Numbered from the stretch's first letter, positions 10,301-20,783 are shown. The stretch is 64,000 nucleotides of DNA from Algoriphagus limi (GCF_024919275.1 NZ_JANWGH010000003.1:409677-473676), one strand, 5' to 3'. Made by a program: numbers and translations. Notes: a model not told the origin generated them from the sequence alone.

Positions 10301-11632
10301 GGAGAAATCCGAATCAATGACGCTAAGAATGGTAAAACATTAGTGTCTAACCACGTGCCTTATGGAGCAATCTTGAATGTTAAAGATGGTCAGAAGGTAG
10401 CGAAAGGTGATTCGCTTTGTACTTGGGATCCATATAACGCGGTAATTCTTTCTGAGTTTGATGGTACAATAGATTTCGAATCTATCGTAGAAGGTATCAC
10501 ATACAAGGAAGTAGCCGATGATCAAACTGGTTTCCGTGAGAAAGTTATCATCGAAACTAAGGATAGAACAAAGAACCCTGCCATCGTAGTTAACTATGGT
10601 GAGGACAGCAAAGCATACAATATTCCAGTAGGTGCACACTTGGCAGTTGACTTGGGTGATAAAGTTAAAGCTGGACAGATTTTGGTAAAAATCCCTCGAT
10701 CTGTAGGTAAAACCCGTGATATTACCGGTGGTCTTCCACGAGTTACCGAATTGTTCGAAGCTCGAAATCCATCTAACCCTGCAGTCGTTTCTGAAATCGA
10801 CGGTGTAGTAACTTACGGTGGTATCAAGCGTGGTAACCGTGAAATCATTATTGAGTCTAAAGACGGAGTAGTGAAGAAGTACATGGTTTCTCTATCCAAG
10901 CACATCTTGGTACAGGAAAATGACTTCATCCGTGCTGGTGAGCCTCTATCTGATGGAGCGATTACACCAAATGATATCTTGGCAATCAAAGGTCCTACTG
11001 CAGTGCAGGAGTATTTGGTTAATGAGATTCAGGAAGTTTACCGACTTCAGGGTGTGAAAATCAACGATAAGCATATTGAGGTAATCGTATCTCAAATGAT
11101 GCAGAAAGTTGAAATCCTAGATGCAGGTGACACAAGCTTCTTGCAAGGTCAAACCGTTGATAAGTGGGCATTCCGCGAAGAAAATGATATGATCCTTGAC
11201 AAGAAAGTAGTAATGGATGCTGGAGACTCCACGACTTTGAAGCCAGGTATGATTATTTCTGCTAGAAGACTACGGGATGAAAATTCCAGTTTGAAGCGGA
11301 AGGATCTTAAACTAGTTCAGGTTCGTGATGCTGAGCCAGCTGTATCCAAGCCAACGCTACAAGGTATTACCGCTGCGTCCTTGGGTACTGAGAGCTTTAT
11401 CTCTGCAGCTTCCTTCCAGGAAACTACCAAGGTGCTTTCTGAAGCTTCCATTAGAGGTAAGCGTGATGAATTGCTAGGTTTGAAAGAAAACGTTATTGTT
11501 GGGCACTTGATTCCTGCTGGTACAGGACAGCGAAGATTCCAAAAGATGATCGTTGGTTCTAAGGAGGAATACGAGAAGCTTTCCGAAAATATGGAAGTGA
11601 CTTCTCAAAAGTCTAGCGAGGCAATTCTATAA
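7322..11632 (+). CDS. rpoC: DNA-directed RNA polymerase subunit beta'
   Basis: This is the largest RNA polymerase subunit and carries the active-site magnesium loop. The start is ATG 7322 ([11 protein letters not shown]); an in-frame TTG at 7283 would add 13 residues encoded partly by the intergenic hairpin and is rejected. The product has 1436 residues. The first zinc ribbon uses Cys66, Cys68, Cys81 and Cys84. The catalytic NADFDGD motif is at 472-478. The second zinc site includes the Cys of DDCGTLRG (near 822) and [13 protein letters not shown] (near 895-908). The bridge-helix and trigger-loop region [17 protein letters not shown] is intact. A strong terminator follows. Confidence 0.98.
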   Translation: MAFRKNKKLNNDFSRVTISLASPESILDSSNGEVTQPETINYRTYKPEMGGLFCERIFGPVKDWECHCGKYKRIRYKGIICDRCGVEVTEKKVRRERMGHIELVVPVAHIWYFKSLPNKIGYLLGLPTKKLDQIVYYERYVVIQAGVKEEDGIQYLDFLTEDEYLDIMDKLPKENHLLDDDDPNKFIAKMGAEALEMLLARLDLDDLSYSLRHQAATDTSQQRKAEALKRLKVVEAFRDARTRIENRPEWMIVRMVPVIPPELRPLVPLDGGRFATSDLNDLYRRVIIRNNRLKRLIDIKAPEVILRNEKRMLQEAVDSLFDNSRKVNAVRSDGNRALKSLSDMLKGKQGRFRQNLLGKRVDYSGRSVIVVGPELKLHECGLPKNMAAELFKPFIIRKLIERGIVKTVKSAKKIVDRKDPVVWDILENVLKGHPVLLNRAPTLHRLGIQAFQPKLIEGKAIQLHPLVCTAFNADFDGDQMAVHVPLGHEAILEASTLMLSSHNILNPANGAPITVPSQDMVLGLYYVTKGKKSTPEEPVLGEGMTFYGQEEVIIALNEGQISQHAHIKCKVTVRTPEGELKEELVDTVAGRLIFNQFVPEEVGYVNELLTKKKLQQIIAKVVKVCGVARTAQFLDDIKHLGFQMAYRGGLSMGLNDVIIPDDKDPMIAKAKEEVDAVWNNYLMGLITDNERYNQVIDIWTRTNSHLTNILMKQMEDDKQGFNAIYMMMHSGARGSREQIRQLGGMRGLMAKPQKNLQGSVGEIIENPILSNFKEGLDVLEYFISTHGARKGLADTALKTADAGYLTRRLVDVAQDMIVTEDDCGTLRGLVVQALKDNEDIVEPLSERILGRVSVHDVYDPVSDELIIPAGVEIDDEIAARVDESAVEEVEIRSVLTCETRRGVCSKCYGRNLATGKMVHAGEAVGVIAAQSIGEPGTQLTLRTFHVGGTASNMAVDASINAKFEGVVEFDEELRFLETTNKDGEPVTVVMGRSGEIRINDAKNGKTLVSNHVPYGAILNVKDGQKVAKGDSLCTWDPYNAVILSEFDGTIDFESIVEGITYKEVADDQTGFREKVIIETKDRTKNPAIVVNYGEDSKAYNIPVGAHLAVDLGDKVKAGQILVKIPRSVGKTRDITGGLPRVTELFEARNPSNPAVVSEIDGVVTYGGIKRGNREIIIESKDGVVKKYMVSLSKHILVQENDFIRAGEPLSDGAITPNDILAIKGPTAVQEYLVNEIQEVYRLQGVKINDKHIEVIVSQMMQKVEILDAGDTSFLQGQTVDKWAFREENDMILDKKVVMDAGDSTTLKPGMIISARRLRDENSSLKRKDLKLVQVRDAEPAVSKPTLQGITAASLGTESFISAASFQETTKVLSEASIRGKRDELLGLKENVIVGHLIPAGTGQRRFQKMIVGSKEEYEKLSENMEVTSQKSSEAIL

Positions 11633-11655
11633 TATATTTGAATTAAACTTAAAAT

Positions 11656-11684
11656 AGGCCTGTATATACGTACAGGCCTTTTTT
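11656..11684 (+). terminator. Rho-independent terminator after rpoC
   Basis: AGGCCTGTA (11656-11664) pairs with TACAGGCCT (11671-11679) and runs directly into six Ts. It closes the rpoBC unit 14 bases before the DUF3467 gene. Confidence 0.9.
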
Positions 11685-11697
11685 AATCCCAAAAACC

Positions 11698-12021
11698 ATG
11701 AATGACGATAAAGGACAAAAAAGACCGGATCAACAAATTAATGTGGAATTATCGGAAGAGGTAGCCGAAGGGACATACTGTAATTTAGCGATGATTGCTC
11801 ACTCTAATTCTGAGTTTGTGATTGATTTTATTCGCCTAATGCCGGGAGTTCCAAAAGCGAAAGTAAAGTCACGGATAATTGTGACCCCTGATCATGCAAG
11901 ACGTCTATTGGCTGCTTTGAAAGACAATATTGAAAAATATGAGTCTGCTTTTGGTAAAATCAACCCAAGTGATGAGTCTCCTAGGTTCCCAATTAGCTTC
12001 GGAACACCGGGTGAAGCCTAA
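11698..12021 (+). CDS. DUF3467 domain-containing small protein
   Basis: A 107-residue acidic protein resembling the DUF3467 family (core about residues 15-88, VELSEEVAEGTYCNLAMIAH to ARRLLAALKDNI). No function is established for this family. There is no signal peptide or membrane segment, so it is probably cytoplasmic. It lies alone between the rpoC terminator and the rpsL promoter. From memory, such a gene beside rpoC is common in Bacteroidota, which would suggest a link to transcription or ribosome supply, but this is inference. No promoter was recognised in the 13 bases before it, so it may depend on read-through from rpoC. Confidence 0.85.
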   Translation: MNDDKGQKRPDQQINVELSEEVAEGTYCNLAMIAHSNSEFVIDFIRLMPGVPKAKVKSRIIVTPDHARRLLAALKDNIEKYESAFGKINPSDESPRFPISFGTPGEA

Positions 12022-12041
12022 CAAAAATATAACTGCTTAAT

Positions 12042-12073
12042 TTTGTTAGTCTTATTACTTTCTTTACCTTTGC
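12042..12073 (+). promoter_or_regulatory. Promoter of the rpsL-rpsG-fusA-rpsJ unit
   Basis: TTTG at 12042-12045, exactly 19 bases, then TACCTTTG at 12065-12072 (followed by C). This is a full match to the Bacteroidota consensus. Predicted transcription starts about 40 bases before the rpsL ATG. Confidence 0.85.
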
Positions 12074-12118
12074 AGTCCAAAATTCAACAGTTTACAGAAA
12101 ACTAAATATTATCAGTTA

Positions 12119-12508
12119 ATGCCTACTATACAACAGTTAGTAAGAAAAGGTAGAACAACGCTGGAAACCAAATCAAAATCAAGAGCTTTGGATGCATGTC
12201 CACAGCGAAGAGGGGTTTGTACCAGGGTGTACACTACTACCCCTAAGAAACCTAACTCGGCGATGAGAAAGGTGGCAAGGGTGAGATTGACAAACGGAAA
12301 AGAAGTGAACGCTTACATTCCGGGTGAAGGACACAATTTGCAAGAGCACTCAATCGTATTGATTCGAGGTGGTCGTGTGAAGGATCTTCCAGGTGTAAGA
12401 TATCACATCATCCGAGGTGCACTAGATACTGCAGGAGTGAAAGACAGAAAGCAAGGTCGTTCTAAGTACGGTGCAAAAAGACCAAAGGCTGGAGCAGCCA
12501 AAAAGTAA
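12119..12508 (+). CDS. rpsL: 30S ribosomal protein S12
   Basis: S12 sits at the decoding centre and sets accuracy of codon reading. The 129-residue product keeps the loops that contact the A site: [16 protein letters not shown] with Lys43 and [10 protein letters not shown] with Lys88 and Asp89. The residues commonly altered in streptomycin-resistant strains are therefore wild type. The gene is first in the unit started by the 12042-12073 promoter and is 19 bases before rpsG. Confidence 0.97.
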   Translation: MPTIQQLVRKGRTTLETKSKSRALDACPQRRGVCTRVYTTTPKKPNSAMRKVARVRLTNGKEVNAYIPGEGHNLQEHSIVLIRGGRVKDLPGVRYHIIRGALDTAGVKDRKQGRSKYGAKRPKAGAAKK

Positions 12509-12527
12509 TTTGTAACTAGAAAGAAAA

Positions 12528-12995
12528 ATGAGAAAAGCGAAACCAAAGAAGAGATATATTCTTCCCGATCCAAAGTTCAATGATACTTTGGTGACCAAGT
12601 TTGTAAACTGTCTGATGATCGACGGGAAGAAGAGTATTGCTTACAACATTTTCTACGATGCAATCGAGAAAGTGGAGGCAAAAGTAGGTGAGAATGGTCT
12701 TGAAGTTTGGAAAAAAGCGCTAAACAATATTTCTCCATCCGTTGAGGTGAAGAGTCGTAGAGTTGGTGGTGCTACATTCCAGGTTCCTATGGAAGTCAGA
12801 CCTGAAAGAAAAATCTCCCTAGGAATCAAATGGATGATCACCTATGCACGCAAAAGAGGTGAGAAAACTATGATGGACCGATTGGCGGGTGAAATCATCG
12901 CAGCTTCCAAAGGCGAAGGAGCCGCAGTGAAGAAAAAGGATGATACGCACAGAATGGCAGAAGCCAACAAAGCATTCTCTCACTTTAGATTTTAA
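12528..12995 (+). CDS. rpsG: 30S ribosomal protein S7
   Basis: S7 nucleates folding of the 16S rRNA head and contacts tRNA in the E site. The 155-residue product has the family features [21 protein letters not shown] and, in the middle, the [18 protein letters not shown] segment. The length matches other Bacteroidota S7 proteins. It lies between rpsL and fusA (6-base gap), the classical str order. Confidence 0.97.
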   Translation: MRKAKPKKRYILPDPKFNDTLVTKFVNCLMIDGKKSIAYNIFYDAIEKVEAKVGENGLEVWKKALNNISPSVEVKSRRVGGATFQVPMEVRPERKISLGIKWMITYARKRGEKTMMDRLAGEIIAASKGEGAAVKKKDDTHRMAEANKAFSHFRF

Positions 12996-13001
12996 TTTAG
13001 G

Positions 13002-15122
13002 ATGGCAAGAGATTTAAGATACACCCGAAACATCGGTATCGCCGCTCACATTGATGCCGGTAAAACGACTACTACTGAGCGAATCCTTTTTTACTCTGGA
13101 GTTTCTCACAAAATAGGTGAGGTACACGACGGTGCTGCTACCATGGACTGGATGGCACAAGAGCAGGAAAGAGGTATTACTATTACTTCTGCAGCTACTA
13201 CCGTTTTTTGGAACTACAGAGATCATAAATATCAAATCAACATCATTGATACTCCGGGACACGTTGACTTTACCGTAGAGGTAAACCGTTCTCTTCGAGT
13301 ATTAGATGGATTGGTTTTCCTTTTCAGTGCAGTGGATGGAGTAGAACCTCAGTCTGAGACTAACTGGAGACTTGCAGATAACTATAAAGTGCCTCGTATC
13401 GGTTTCGTTAACAAAATGGACCGTGCCGGTGCTAACTTCCTTGATGTATGTCGTCAAGTGAAGGAAATGTTGGGTAGCTACGCTGTTCCTTTGCAAATTC
13501 CTATTGGTTCTGAAGATAAATTCCGTGGTGTAGTTGATTTGATTAACAACCGTGGAATCGTTTGGAACGAAGAAGATATGGGGATGACTTATGAAGTTGT
13601 TGATATCCCTGCAGATTTGGAAGATGAAGTTGCTCAATGGAGAGAGCATTTGTTGGAAGCTGTTGCTGAATACGATGAGTCTCTAATGGAGAAATTCTTC
13701 GACGATCCAGACTCCATTACTGAAGAAGAGATCTTGACCGCGTTGCGTAAAGCAACTATCGATATGAAGATCGTTCCTATGGTTTGTGGATCTTCCTTCA
13801 AAAATAAAGGTGTTCAAACCATGCTTGACTTGGTGATGGAATTGTTGCCTTCTCCTTTGGATAAGGACGACATCATAGGTCATGCTTTGGACAACGAAGA
13901 GCAAGAAATTCGAATTGCACCAGACGAAAACGAACCATTTGCAGGTTTGGCTTTCAAAATTGCTACTGACCCATTTGTGGGTAGACTTTGCTTCGTAAGA
14001 GCTTACTCCGGTAAATTAGAGTCCGGTTCTTATGTATTCAATAGCCGATCTGGAAACAAGGAGCGTATCTCCCGAGTATTCCAGATGCACGCTAATAAGC
14101 AAAATCAGATCGAGCGATTGATGGCTGGTGATATCGGTGCGGTAGTAGGATTTAAGGATATCAAGACTGGAGATACTCTTTGCGACGAAAAGCGCAAAGT
14201 GGTATTGGAGTCTATGGTGTTCCCTGAGCCAGTAATCGGTTATGCAATCGAGCCTAAAACTCAAGCTGACGTAGACAAGTTGGGTATGGCTATCGCTAAA
14301 TTGGTTGAAGAAGATCCAACTCTTCAAGTTAATACTGATCATGAAACTGGTCAGACTATCTTGAGAGGTATGGGTGAACTTCACCTAGACATTATCATCG
14401 ATCGATTGAAGCGTGAATTTAAAGTTGAAATCAACCAAGGTGCTCCTCAGGTTGCTTACAAAGAAGCTTTGTTTGGTTCTGTTGAACACAAAGAGGTTTA
14501 CAAGAAGCAGACTGGTGGTAAAGGTAAATTCGCTGATATCGTATTCGAATTAGGTCCAAGAGAAGCTGATCCTGAGACTGGTGAAGTGAAGCCTGGATTG
14601 GAGTTTGTGAACGCAATCGTGGGTGGTGTGATTCCAAAAGAATTCATTCCATCTATCCAGAAAGGTTTTGCTGAAGCAATGAAAAATGGTCCTTTGGCTG
14701 GCTATCCAGTAGAATCTATGAAGGTTCGTCTATTCCACGGATCTTTCCACGATGTCGATTCTGATGCGCTTTCATTTGAATTAGCTGCAAGACTTGGTTT
14801 CAAAGAAGCTGCTAAGAAGTGTAAGCCACAATTGCTTGAGCCAATTATGTCTGTAGACGTAGTGACTCCTGATGAATACACTGGTCCTATTACCGGTGAC
14901 TTGAACAGAAGAAGAGGTTTGATGAAAGGTATGGATACCAAAGGTACTTCTACTGTAGTTAAAGCTTCTGTTCCATTGTCTGAGTTGTTCGGTTATATCA
15001 CCGATTTGAGAACCATCTCTTCCGGTAGAGCTACTGCTACTTTGACATTCTCTCACTATGAGCCAGTGCCTAACAACATTGCTGAGAGTGTAATTGCTAA
15101 CGTAAAAGGTCAGAACGCCTAA
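13002..15122 (+). CDS. fusA: Elongation factor G
   Basis: EF-G is the GTPase that drives translocation and, with RRF, ribosome recycling. The 706-residue product has the P-loop AHIDAGKT (15-22), switch II DTPGH (83-87) and the guanine-specificity NKMD (137-140). Domains II to V follow with [18 protein letters not shown]-type sequence and a C-terminal RRG/KGM region typical of domain IV-V. It is followed by rpsJ after 12 bases; tuf, the usual neighbour in E. coli, is instead at the left end of the window. Confidence 0.97.
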   Translation: MARDLRYTRNIGIAAHIDAGKTTTTERILFYSGVSHKIGEVHDGAATMDWMAQEQERGITITSAATTVFWNYRDHKYQINIIDTPGHVDFTVEVNRSLRVLDGLVFLFSAVDGVEPQSETNWRLADNYKVPRIGFVNKMDRAGANFLDVCRQVKEMLGSYAVPLQIPIGSEDKFRGVVDLINNRGIVWNEEDMGMTYEVVDIPADLEDEVAQWREHLLEAVAEYDESLMEKFFDDPDSITEEEILTALRKATIDMKIVPMVCGSSFKNKGVQTMLDLVMELLPSPLDKDDIIGHALDNEEQEIRIAPDENEPFAGLAFKIATDPFVGRLCFVRAYSGKLESGSYVFNSRSGNKERISRVFQMHANKQNQIERLMAGDIGAVVGFKDIKTGDTLCDEKRKVVLESMVFPEPVIGYAIEPKTQADVDKLGMAIAKLVEEDPTLQVNTDHETGQTILRGMGELHLDIIIDRLKREFKVEINQGAPQVAYKEALFGSVEHKEVYKKQTGGKGKFADIVFELGPREADPETGEVKPGLEFVNAIVGGVIPKEFIPSIQKGFAEAMKNGPLAGYPVESMKVRLFHGSFHDVDSDALSFELAARLGFKEAAKKCKPQLLEPIMSVDVVTPDEYTGPITGDLNRRRGLMKGMDTKGTSTVVKASVPLSELFGYITDLRTISSGRATATLTFSHYEPVPNNIAESVIANVKGQNA

Positions 15123-15134
15123 TCAAAATTTGCG

Positions 15135-15440
15135 ATGAACCAGAAAATTAGAATAAAACTTAAGTCATACGATCACACACTGGTGGACAAGTCATCAGAA
15201 AAGATCGTGAAAGCGGTAAAAGCTACCGGAGCTGTCGTAGTAGGTCCAATTCCATTGCCTACTAAAAAGGAGAAATTCACTGTATTGAAATCTCCACACG
15301 TAAATAAGAAAGCGAGAGATCAATACCAGCTTTGTACTTATAAGCGCTTGGTGGACATTTATTCCAACTCATCCAAGACGGTTGATGCTTTGATGAAAAT
15401 CGAGCTTCCTTCTGGTGTGGATGTGGAGATCAAAGTCTGA
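15135..15440 (+). CDS. rpsJ: 30S ribosomal protein S10 (NusE)
   Basis: S10 is part of the 30S head and, as NusE, contacts NusG and antitermination complexes. The 101-residue product has the conserved [10 protein letters not shown] start, the [20 protein letters not shown] loop and [11 protein letters not shown] end. In many bacteria it opens the S10 operon; here it ends the rpsL-rpsG-fusA unit and is cut off from rplC by a terminator and a new promoter. Confidence 0.97.
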   Translation: MNQKIRIKLKSYDHTLVDKSSEKIVKAVKATGAVVVGPIPLPTKKEKFTVLKSPHVNKKARDQYQLCTYKRLVDIYSNSSKTVDALMKIELPSGVDVEIKV

Positions 15441-15464
15441 CAGACTAAACCAAATTATATAGAA

Positions 15465-15494
15465 AAAAGACCTGCAAATTTTTGCAGGTCTTTT
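15465..15494 (+). terminator. Terminator after rpsJ
   Basis: A long perfect inverted repeat, AAAAGACCTGCAAA (15465-15478) and TTTGCAGGTCTTTT (15481-15494), followed by GTTTTG. The A- and T-rich flanks would let it work in both directions. The rest of the 15441-15687 gap holds only the rplC promoter and leader. Confidence 0.9.
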
Positions 15495-15595
15495 GTTTTG
15501 CCCTGATTCTGCAAAGATCCTGTTGGATAGCGGTAGATTTTTACCTTAATCCAATTGAAATATTTCGTAAATGTTTGAAAATATAAGAGTTGGGG

Positions 15596-15627
15596 TTTGT
15601 TGCAGAATTTTATTTCAGTAACTTTGC
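15596..15627 (+). promoter_or_regulatory. Promoter of the rplC-led S10/spc cluster
   Basis: TTTG at 15596-15599, exactly 19 bases, then TAACTTTG at 15619-15626 (followed by C), a full consensus match. The predicted leader to the rplC ATG is about 55 bases and contains a short G/C palindrome (AAGCGCGTAAACGCTT, 15648-15663) that could be a regulatory hairpin. Confidence 0.85.
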
Positions 15628-15687
15628 AGTCCTTAAAAAGGCCCCAAGCGCGTAAACGCTTGTGGATTATCAAATTATCTTCAAAAG

Positions 15688-16320
15688 ATGTCTGGTATAA
15701 TAGGTAAAAAAGTAGGAATGACTAGCATTTTTAGTGCCGATGGACGTAACGTCGCATGCACGCTAATAGAAGCTGGTCCTTGCGTAGTGACGCAAGTAAA
15801 AAACGTTGAAACAGACGGGTACAACGCAGTGCAGTTGGCGTATGGAGAGCGAAAGGAGAAAAATACTCCTAAGCCATTGATCGGTCACTTCAAGAAGGCC
15901 GGTACTACGCCAAAGCAGAAGGTTGTTGAGTTCCGTGATTTCCGGGTCGAATTTGAAGGCCAGGTAGATCTAGGAGCTACGGTTAAGGCTTCCGAGGTAT
16001 TCGTAGAAGGTGACTTCATCGATGCAATCGGAACCTCAAAAGGTAAAGGCTTCCAGGGGGTTGTGAAGCGTCATGGTTTTGGTGGTGTGGGTGGTCAAAC
16101 TCACGGTCAGCACAACAGACAGCGACACCCAGGTTCGATCGGTGCTTGTTCTTGGCCTTCCCGAGTATTTAAGGGAATGCGAATGGCTGGAAGAACTGGC
16201 GGAAACCGTGTGAAGGTGTTGAACCTCAGAATATTGAAAGTATATCCTGAGAAAAATCTTCTATTGGTATCCGGTTCAGTACCAGGTCACAAAAATTCTT
16301 ATGTAATTCTAGAGAAGTAA
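15688..16320 (+). CDS. rplC: 50S ribosomal protein L3
   Basis: L3 is one of the first proteins to bind 23S rRNA and reaches toward the peptidyl-transferase centre. The 210-residue product starts [15 protein letters not shown] and has the long loop [18 protein letters not shown] around residues 134-152, with [13 protein letters not shown] after it. It is the first gene behind the 15596-15627 promoter and is followed by rplD after 3 bases. Confidence 0.97.
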   Translation: MSGIIGKKVGMTSIFSADGRNVACTLIEAGPCVVTQVKNVETDGYNAVQLAYGERKEKNTPKPLIGHFKKAGTTPKQKVVEFRDFRVEFEGQVDLGATVKASEVFVEGDFIDAIGTSKGKGFQGVVKRHGFGGVGGQTHGQHNRQRHPGSIGACSWPSRVFKGMRMAGRTGGNRVKVLNLRILKVYPEKNLLLVSGSVPGHKNSYVILEK

Positions 16321-16323
16321 GCC

Positions 16324-16953
16324 ATGGAATTAGCAGTATTAAATCAAAAAGGCGAAGATACCGGAAGAAAGGTACAGTTGTCCGATGAGATTTTTGGCAT
16401 CGAGCCAAATGACAACGCCATTTATCTGGATGTGAAGCAGTACCTGGCTAATCAAAGACAGGGAACGCATAAGTCTAAAGAAAGAAATGAAATTGCTGGA
16501 TCTACTAAGAAGATCAAAAAGCAAAAAGGTACCGGTACTGCCCGTGCAGGGTCTTTGAAATCTCCGGTATTTAGAGGTGGAGGTAGAGTTTTTGGTCCTA
16601 AGCCAAGAAACTACTCTTTCAAACTCAATAAAAAAGTAAAACAACTAGCCAGAAAGTCTGCCCTTGCTTATAAGGTGAAAGATAATAGCTTGTCTATTTT
16701 GGAAAACATCTCTTTCGATGTTCCAAAGACAAAAACATATCTGGCTTTGCTTAATGGATTGGCGCTATCCGATAAGAAGACGCTTTTGGTTCTCCCTGAA
16801 GACAACAAGAACGTTTACCTGTCCAGCAGAAATATCCCTAAGGCAAAAGTTGTGACTGTGAATGATGTGAATACTTACTCCCTTCTTAATGCTGACCACT
16901 TGGTGCTTTGCGAAGGTTCTGTAAGTAAGTTGGAAACCATTTTATCGAAATAA
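16324..16953 (+). CDS. rplD: 50S ribosomal protein L4
   Basis: L4 helps assemble the large subunit and lines the exit tunnel. The 209-residue product has the basic tunnel-reaching loop ([20 protein letters not shown], then [15 protein letters not shown]) in its first half. In E. coli L4 represses its own operon; no corresponding leader structure was worked out here. It lies between rplC and rplW with gaps of 3 and 4 bases. Confidence 0.97.
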   Translation: MELAVLNQKGEDTGRKVQLSDEIFGIEPNDNAIYLDVKQYLANQRQGTHKSKERNEIAGSTKKIKKQKGTGTARAGSLKSPVFRGGGRVFGPKPRNYSFKLNKKVKQLARKSALAYKVKDNSLSILENISFDVPKTKTYLALLNGLALSDKKTLLVLPEDNKNVYLSSRNIPKAKVVTVNDVNTYSLLNADHLVLCEGSVSKLETILSK

Positions 16954-16957
16954 GACA

Positions 16958-17245
16958 ATGGATATTCTAAAGCAGCCTTTGATTACAGAAAAGATTTCTG
17001 CTATGAACGAGCGAGGAGTTTACGGATTTATCGTGGACAAGACCGCTAAAAAGCCAGAAATCAAGAATGCTGTAGAAAAAACCTACGGTGTAAAAGTGGT
17101 GTCTGTAAGAACCATGCGTTACGCTGCCAAGCGTAAGACTCGTTACACCAAAACAGGTATCGTGTCAGGATTTACCAATGCTTTCAAAAAAGCAATCGTA
17201 CAGGTAGCTGACGGAGAGGTAATTGACTTTTACGGAGAAATTTAA
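16958..17245 (+). CDS. rplW: 50S ribosomal protein L23
   Basis: L23 sits at the tunnel exit and docks trigger factor and SRP. The 95-residue product shows LITEKISAMNERGVYGFIVD and ends VIDFYGEI, typical for the family. It lies between rplD and rplB in the standard S10 order, with gaps of 4 and 13 bases. Confidence 0.96.
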   Translation: MDILKQPLITEKISAMNERGVYGFIVDKTAKKPEIKNAVEKTYGVKVVSVRTMRYAAKRKTRYTKTGIVSGFTNAFKKAIVQVADGEVIDFYGEI

Positions 17246-17258
17246 TTGAATCGAAATC

Positions 17259-18083
17259 ATGGCAATTAAAAAATTAAAGCCTGTAACTCCAGGGACAAGA
17301 TTCAGAGTAGCTCCAGCTTTTGATGAGATCACCAAATCAAAGCCAGAGAAATCTTTGCTTGCTCCTCTGAAGAAATCAGGTGGTAGAAATAATGATGGCA
17401 AGATGACCGCTCGCTATATCGGTGGTGGTCATAAGAGAAGACTCAGAGTCGTGGACTTCAAGCGTAATAAGTTTGGTGTTCCAGCTACCGTAAAGGCGAT
17501 TGAGTACGATCCTAATAGAACAGCCCGTTTGGCCCTTCTTTACTATGCTGACGGTGCTAAAGCCTACATTATCGCTCCGGAAGGTTTGCAAGTAGGGCAA
17601 ACAGTGATTTCCGGTGAGCAAGTTGCTCCAGAAGTTGGTAACGCAATGCCTTTGGCAAATATCCCTATGGGTACTATCGTACACTGTGTGGAATTGAAGC
17701 CAGGTAAAGGTGCTGCCATGGTACGAAGTGCTGGTGGATACGCACAGATCGTTGCTCGTGAGGGTAAGTATGTTACCATCAAGCTTCCATCTGGAGAGAT
17801 GAGACTTGTATTGGGTGCATGTATGGCCACTGTGGGTACAGTATCCAATGGTGACCACATGAACGTGGTTCTTGGTAAAGCCGGTAGAAAGAGATGGTTA
17901 GGAAGAAGACCTCGAGTAAGAGGTGTGGCTATGAACCCAGTAGATCACCCAATGGGTGGTGGTGAAGGCCGATCTTCCGGTGGTCATCCTAGATCCCGTA
18001 CAGGACTTCTTGCGAAAGGTAAGAAAACCCGTAGCCCTAAGAAGTATTCAAACAAGTTCATCATTAGTAAAAGATCTAAATAA
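17259..18083 (+). CDS. rplB: 50S ribosomal protein L2
   Basis: L2 is required for subunit joining and peptidyl-transferase activity. The 274-residue product has the SH3-like and OB-like domains and the conserved C-terminal [16 protein letters not shown] stretch, which carries the essential histidine. The last residues are strongly basic. It ends 2 bases before rpsS (TAA-AC-ATG). Confidence 0.97.
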   Translation: MAIKKLKPVTPGTRFRVAPAFDEITKSKPEKSLLAPLKKSGGRNNDGKMTARYIGGGHKRRLRVVDFKRNKFGVPATVKAIEYDPNRTARLALLYYADGAKAYIIAPEGLQVGQTVISGEQVAPEVGNAMPLANIPMGTIVHCVELKPGKGAAMVRSAGGYAQIVAREGKYVTIKLPSGEMRLVLGACMATVGTVSNGDHMNVVLGKAGRKRWLGRRPRVRGVAMNPVDHPMGGGEGRSSGGHPRSRTGLLAKGKKTRSPKKYSNKFIISKRSK

Positions 18084-18085
18084 AC

Positions 18086-18364
18086 ATGGCACGTTCATTA
18101 AAAAAAGGTCCTTATATCGAGCATCACCTTCTGAAGAAAGTGGACGCGATGAACGAATCAGGAAAGAAATCTGTCATCAAGACTTGGTCTCGACGATCTA
18201 TGATTTCTCCGGATTTCGTTGGTCATACCTTTGCTGTGCATAATGGAAATAAATTCATTCCAGTATTTGTAACAGACAATATGGTAGGTCACAAGCTAGG
18301 TGAATTTGCTCCAACCAGAAATTTCAGAGGCCACATTGCCAAAAAAGATAAAGGAAAGAGATAA
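18086..18364 (+). CDS. rpsS: 30S ribosomal protein S19
   Basis: S19 lies on the 30S head and forms a complex with S13. The 92-residue product starts [15 protein letters not shown] and contains the signature [20 protein letters not shown] and GEFAPTR. It is joined to rplV by the 2-base junction TAA-TC-ATG (18362-18369). Confidence 0.97.
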   Translation: MARSLKKGPYIEHHLLKKVDAMNESGKKSVIKTWSRRSMISPDFVGHTFAVHNGNKFIPVFVTDNMVGHKLGEFAPTRNFRGHIAKKDKGKR

Positions 18365-18366
18365 TC

Positions 18367-18759
18367 ATGGAAGCAGTAGCAAGATTAAATAACGTTCCTA
18401 CCTCTCCGCGCAAAATGCGTCTAGTCGCTGACTTGGTCAGAGGCAAAAGAGTGGGATTGGCCTTGAGCATTCTGAAGTACACTCCAAATCACGGAGCAAT
18501 CCGTCTGGAAAAGCTTCTCCTATCTGCTGTGGCCAACTGGCAAGCGAAAAATCCTGACGCTAAACTTGAAGAAGCAGATCTATATGTAAAGACCATCATG
18601 GTCAATGAAGGTAGATCTCTCAAAAGATTGAGACCAGCTCCTCAAGGTCGCGGTCACCGCATTCGCAAAAGATCAAATCATGTGACTCTTGTAGTTGATT
18701 CTTTCAACGACATGGACGTTACCGCTGATATAGTAGAAACTAACGAACAGGCAAATTAA
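18367..18759 (+). CDS. rplV: 50S ribosomal protein L22
   Basis: L22 contacts all 23S rRNA domains and lines the exit tunnel with a hairpin loop. The 130-residue product has the family pattern [14 protein letters not shown] at its start and the loop [20 protein letters not shown] (residues about 78-97). It is slightly longer than E. coli L22 by a short acidic tail. It sits between rpsS and rpsC. Confidence 0.97.
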   Translation: MEAVARLNNVPTSPRKMRLVADLVRGKRVGLALSILKYTPNHGAIRLEKLLLSAVANWQAKNPDAKLEEADLYVKTIMVNEGRSLKRLRPAPQGRGHRIRKRSNHVTLVVDSFNDMDVTADIVETNEQAN

Positions 18760-18768
18760 GAACAGACT

Positions 18769-19494
18769 ATGGGACAAAAGATTAACCCAATAGGATTGCG
18801 ACTTGGTATAATCAAAGGCTGGGATTCCAACTGGTATGGTGGGAAAGACTTCGCTGAGAAACTATACGAAGATCAAAAAATCCGAAAGTACGTCCTTGCC
18901 AGAATCCCTAAGGGTGGTATTTCTAAAGTAATCATTGAGCGTACGCTTAAGAGAATTACTTTGACTATTCATACCGCTCGTCCGGGAGTAGTGATTGGTA
19001 AAGGTGGTGCCGAAGTTGACAAGTTGAAAGAAGAGCTGAAGAAGCTTACTAACAAGGACATCCAGATCAATATTTTTGAGATCAAAAGACCTGAATTGGA
19101 TGCAAAATTGGTAGGTGAGTCTATCGCTCAGCAGCTTCAGGCAAGAATCTCCTTCCGTCGTGCGATGAAGCAAGCTATTGCTGCTTCTATGCGAGTAGGA
19201 GCTGAAGGAATCAAGGTTAAACTTTCCGGTCGTTTGGGTGGTGCTGAAATGGCACGATCTGAAATGTACAAGGAAGGAAGAATTCCTCTTCATACCCTGC
19301 GTGCAGACATTGATTATGCTGTTTCTGAAGCGCAGACCGTTTATGGTATCATCGGTATCAAAGTATGGATCTTTAAAGGTGAAGTATATGGTAAGCGAGA
19401 TCTTTCTCCTAACCAAGGAGCTGCTAACGAGCCTAAGGGTAGAGGTGGAGCCAAGAACGACCGAGGTCCAAGACGTAGAAAAAGAAATAGCTAA
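18769..19494 (+). CDS. rpsC: 30S ribosomal protein S3
   Basis: S3 forms part of the mRNA entry channel and has helicase-related residues there. The 241-residue product begins [13 protein letters not shown], has a KH domain with its GKGG loop at 77-80, and ends in a basic tail ([17 protein letters not shown]). It follows rplV by 9 bases and precedes rplP by 23. Confidence 0.97.
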   Translation: MGQKINPIGLRLGIIKGWDSNWYGGKDFAEKLYEDQKIRKYVLARIPKGGISKVIIERTLKRITLTIHTARPGVVIGKGGAEVDKLKEELKKLTNKDIQINIFEIKRPELDAKLVGESIAQQLQARISFRRAMKQAIAASMRVGAEGIKVKLSGRLGGAEMARSEMYKEGRIPLHTLRADIDYAVSEAQTVYGIIGIKVWIFKGEVYGKRDLSPNQGAANEPKGRGGAKNDRGPRRRKRNS

Positions 19495-19517
19495 TTTTCA
19501 CCGTTAAGTGAGAAATC

Positions 19518-19937
19518 ATGTTACAGCCAAAAAGAACTAAGTATAGAAAAATGCAGAAGGGCCGTGTCAAAGGCATCGCTCAAAGAGGGCATACGCTCGC
19601 TTTTGGCAACTTTGGCATCAAGTCTCTAGAAGCTGGATGGATTACCTCCCGGCAGATTGAGGCAGCCCGTATCGCGATGACCCGTGCAATGAAGCGTGAA
19701 GGTCAGGTTTGGATCAGAATTTTCCCTGACAAACCTATCACCAAGAAGCCTGCTGAAGTGCGTATGGGTAAAGGTAAGGGTGCTCCTGAATACTGGGTAG
19801 CAGTGATCAAGCCTGGTACCATCTTGTTTGAAGCAACTGGAGTTTCTATCGAAACAGCGAAGGAAGCTCTTCGACTTGCTCAGCAAAAATTGCCAGTTAG
19901 CACGAAGTTTATTGTCCGTAGAGATTACGCAGAATAA
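19518..19937 (+). CDS. rplP: 50S ribosomal protein L16
   Basis: L16 organises the A site and 5S rRNA region of the large subunit. The 139-residue product starts [16 protein letters not shown] and contains [23 protein letters not shown] and the [18 protein letters not shown] signature. Its length equals the usual L16 size. It lies between rpsC and rpmC. Confidence 0.97.
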   Translation: MLQPKRTKYRKMQKGRVKGIAQRGHTLAFGNFGIKSLEAGWITSRQIEAARIAMTRAMKREGQVWIRIFPDKPITKKPAEVRMGKGKGAPEYWVAVIKPGTILFEATGVSIETAKEALRLAQQKLPVSTKFIVRRDYAE

Positions 19938-19945
19938 TCATCACT

Positions 19946-20128
19946 ATGAAATACTCAGAAATTACTTCACTTTCCGCAAGTGAAATCGCTGAAAAAATCA
20001 GCGCCGAGAAAACGAATCTGAGCAAGTTGCAATTTGCTCACTCAATTTCTCCTATCGAAAATCCTAACAGAATCCGGGAGACCAAGCGTTTGATCGCAAG
20101 ATTGAAGACTGCATTGGCCGCCAAATAA
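19946..20128 (+). CDS. rpmC: 50S ribosomal protein L29
   Basis: L29 is a small helical protein near the exit tunnel that helps bind trigger factor and SRP. The 60-residue product forms two predicted helices joined near HSISPIENPNRIRETKRLIARL. It follows rplP by 8 bases and precedes rpsQ by 18, the standard order. Confidence 0.94.
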   Translation: MKYSEITSLSASEIAEKISAEKTNLSKLQFAHSISPIENPNRIRETKRLIARLKTALAAK

Positions 20129-20146
20129 TAGCTAACAGATAAGAAA

Positions 20147-20410
20147 ATGGCTACGATCGAAAGAAATCTTCGTAAAGAAAGAGTTGGTAAGGTCATTAGC
20201 AACAAAATGGACAAGTCCATTACTGTAGCTGTAGAAAGACGTGTGAAGCACGGTATCTACGGTAAGTTCGTTGCAAAGACTACCAAATTTATGGCTCATG
20301 ACGAGAAGAACGAATGTAACCCAGGTGACATCGTGAAAATCAGTGAAACTCGTCCGCTGAGTAAGAACAAGCGTTGGAGATTAGTTGAAATTATTGAAAG
20401 GGCTAAATAA
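20147..20410 (+). CDS. rpsQ: 30S ribosomal protein S17
   Basis: S17 is an OB-fold protein that binds helix 11 of 16S rRNA early in assembly. The 87-residue product includes [16 protein letters not shown] and the signature [18 protein letters not shown]. The stop codon is joined to rplN by TAA-TC-ATG (20408-20415). Confidence 0.96.
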   Translation: MATIERNLRKERVGKVISNKMDKSITVAVERRVKHGIYGKFVAKTTKFMAHDEKNECNPGDIVKISETRPLSKNKRWRLVEIIERAK

Positions 20411-20412
20411 TC

Positions 20413-20781
20413 ATGATACAGCAAGAATCCAGACTAAGCGTTGCGGACAATTCCGGTGCTAAAGAAGTATTGGTGATCCGTGTATTGGGTGGAACGAAGA
20501 AGCGCTATGCTTCTATCGGCGACAAAGTAGTCGTTACTGTAAAATCAGCCCTATCTTCCAGCAACATGAAAAAAGGTACCGTTTCTAAAGCGGTAATCGT
20601 ACGTACCAAAAAAGAGGTAAGACGTAAGGACGGATCCTATATCCGTTTTGAAGATAATGCTGCGGTGTTGTTGAACAACAACGACGAACCAAGAGGTACC
20701 CGTATCTTCGGCCCTGTGGCTAGAGAGCTTCGGGAGAAGCAGTATATGAAAATCGTTTCTTTGGCCCCTGAAGTATTGTAA
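20413..20781 (+). CDS. rplN: 50S ribosomal protein L14
   Basis: L14 forms part of inter-subunit bridges and is the docking site of the silencing factor RsfS. The 122-residue product is typical in length, starting [19 protein letters not shown] and carrying the [17 protein letters not shown]-like segment (here [19 protein letters not shown]). It has 2-base junctions (TAA-TC-ATG) on both sides. Confidence 0.97.
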   Translation: MIQQESRLSVADNSGAKEVLVIRVLGGTKKRYASIGDKVVVTVKSALSSSNMKKGTVSKAVIVRTKKEVRRKDGSYIRFEDNAAVLLNNNDEPRGTRIFGPVARELREKQYMKIVSLAPEVL

Positions 20782-20783
20782 TC

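Noticed and set aside
15455-15673. Minus-strand open frame between rpsJ and rplC
   Set aside because: It runs through the terminator and promoter and has no recognisable product.
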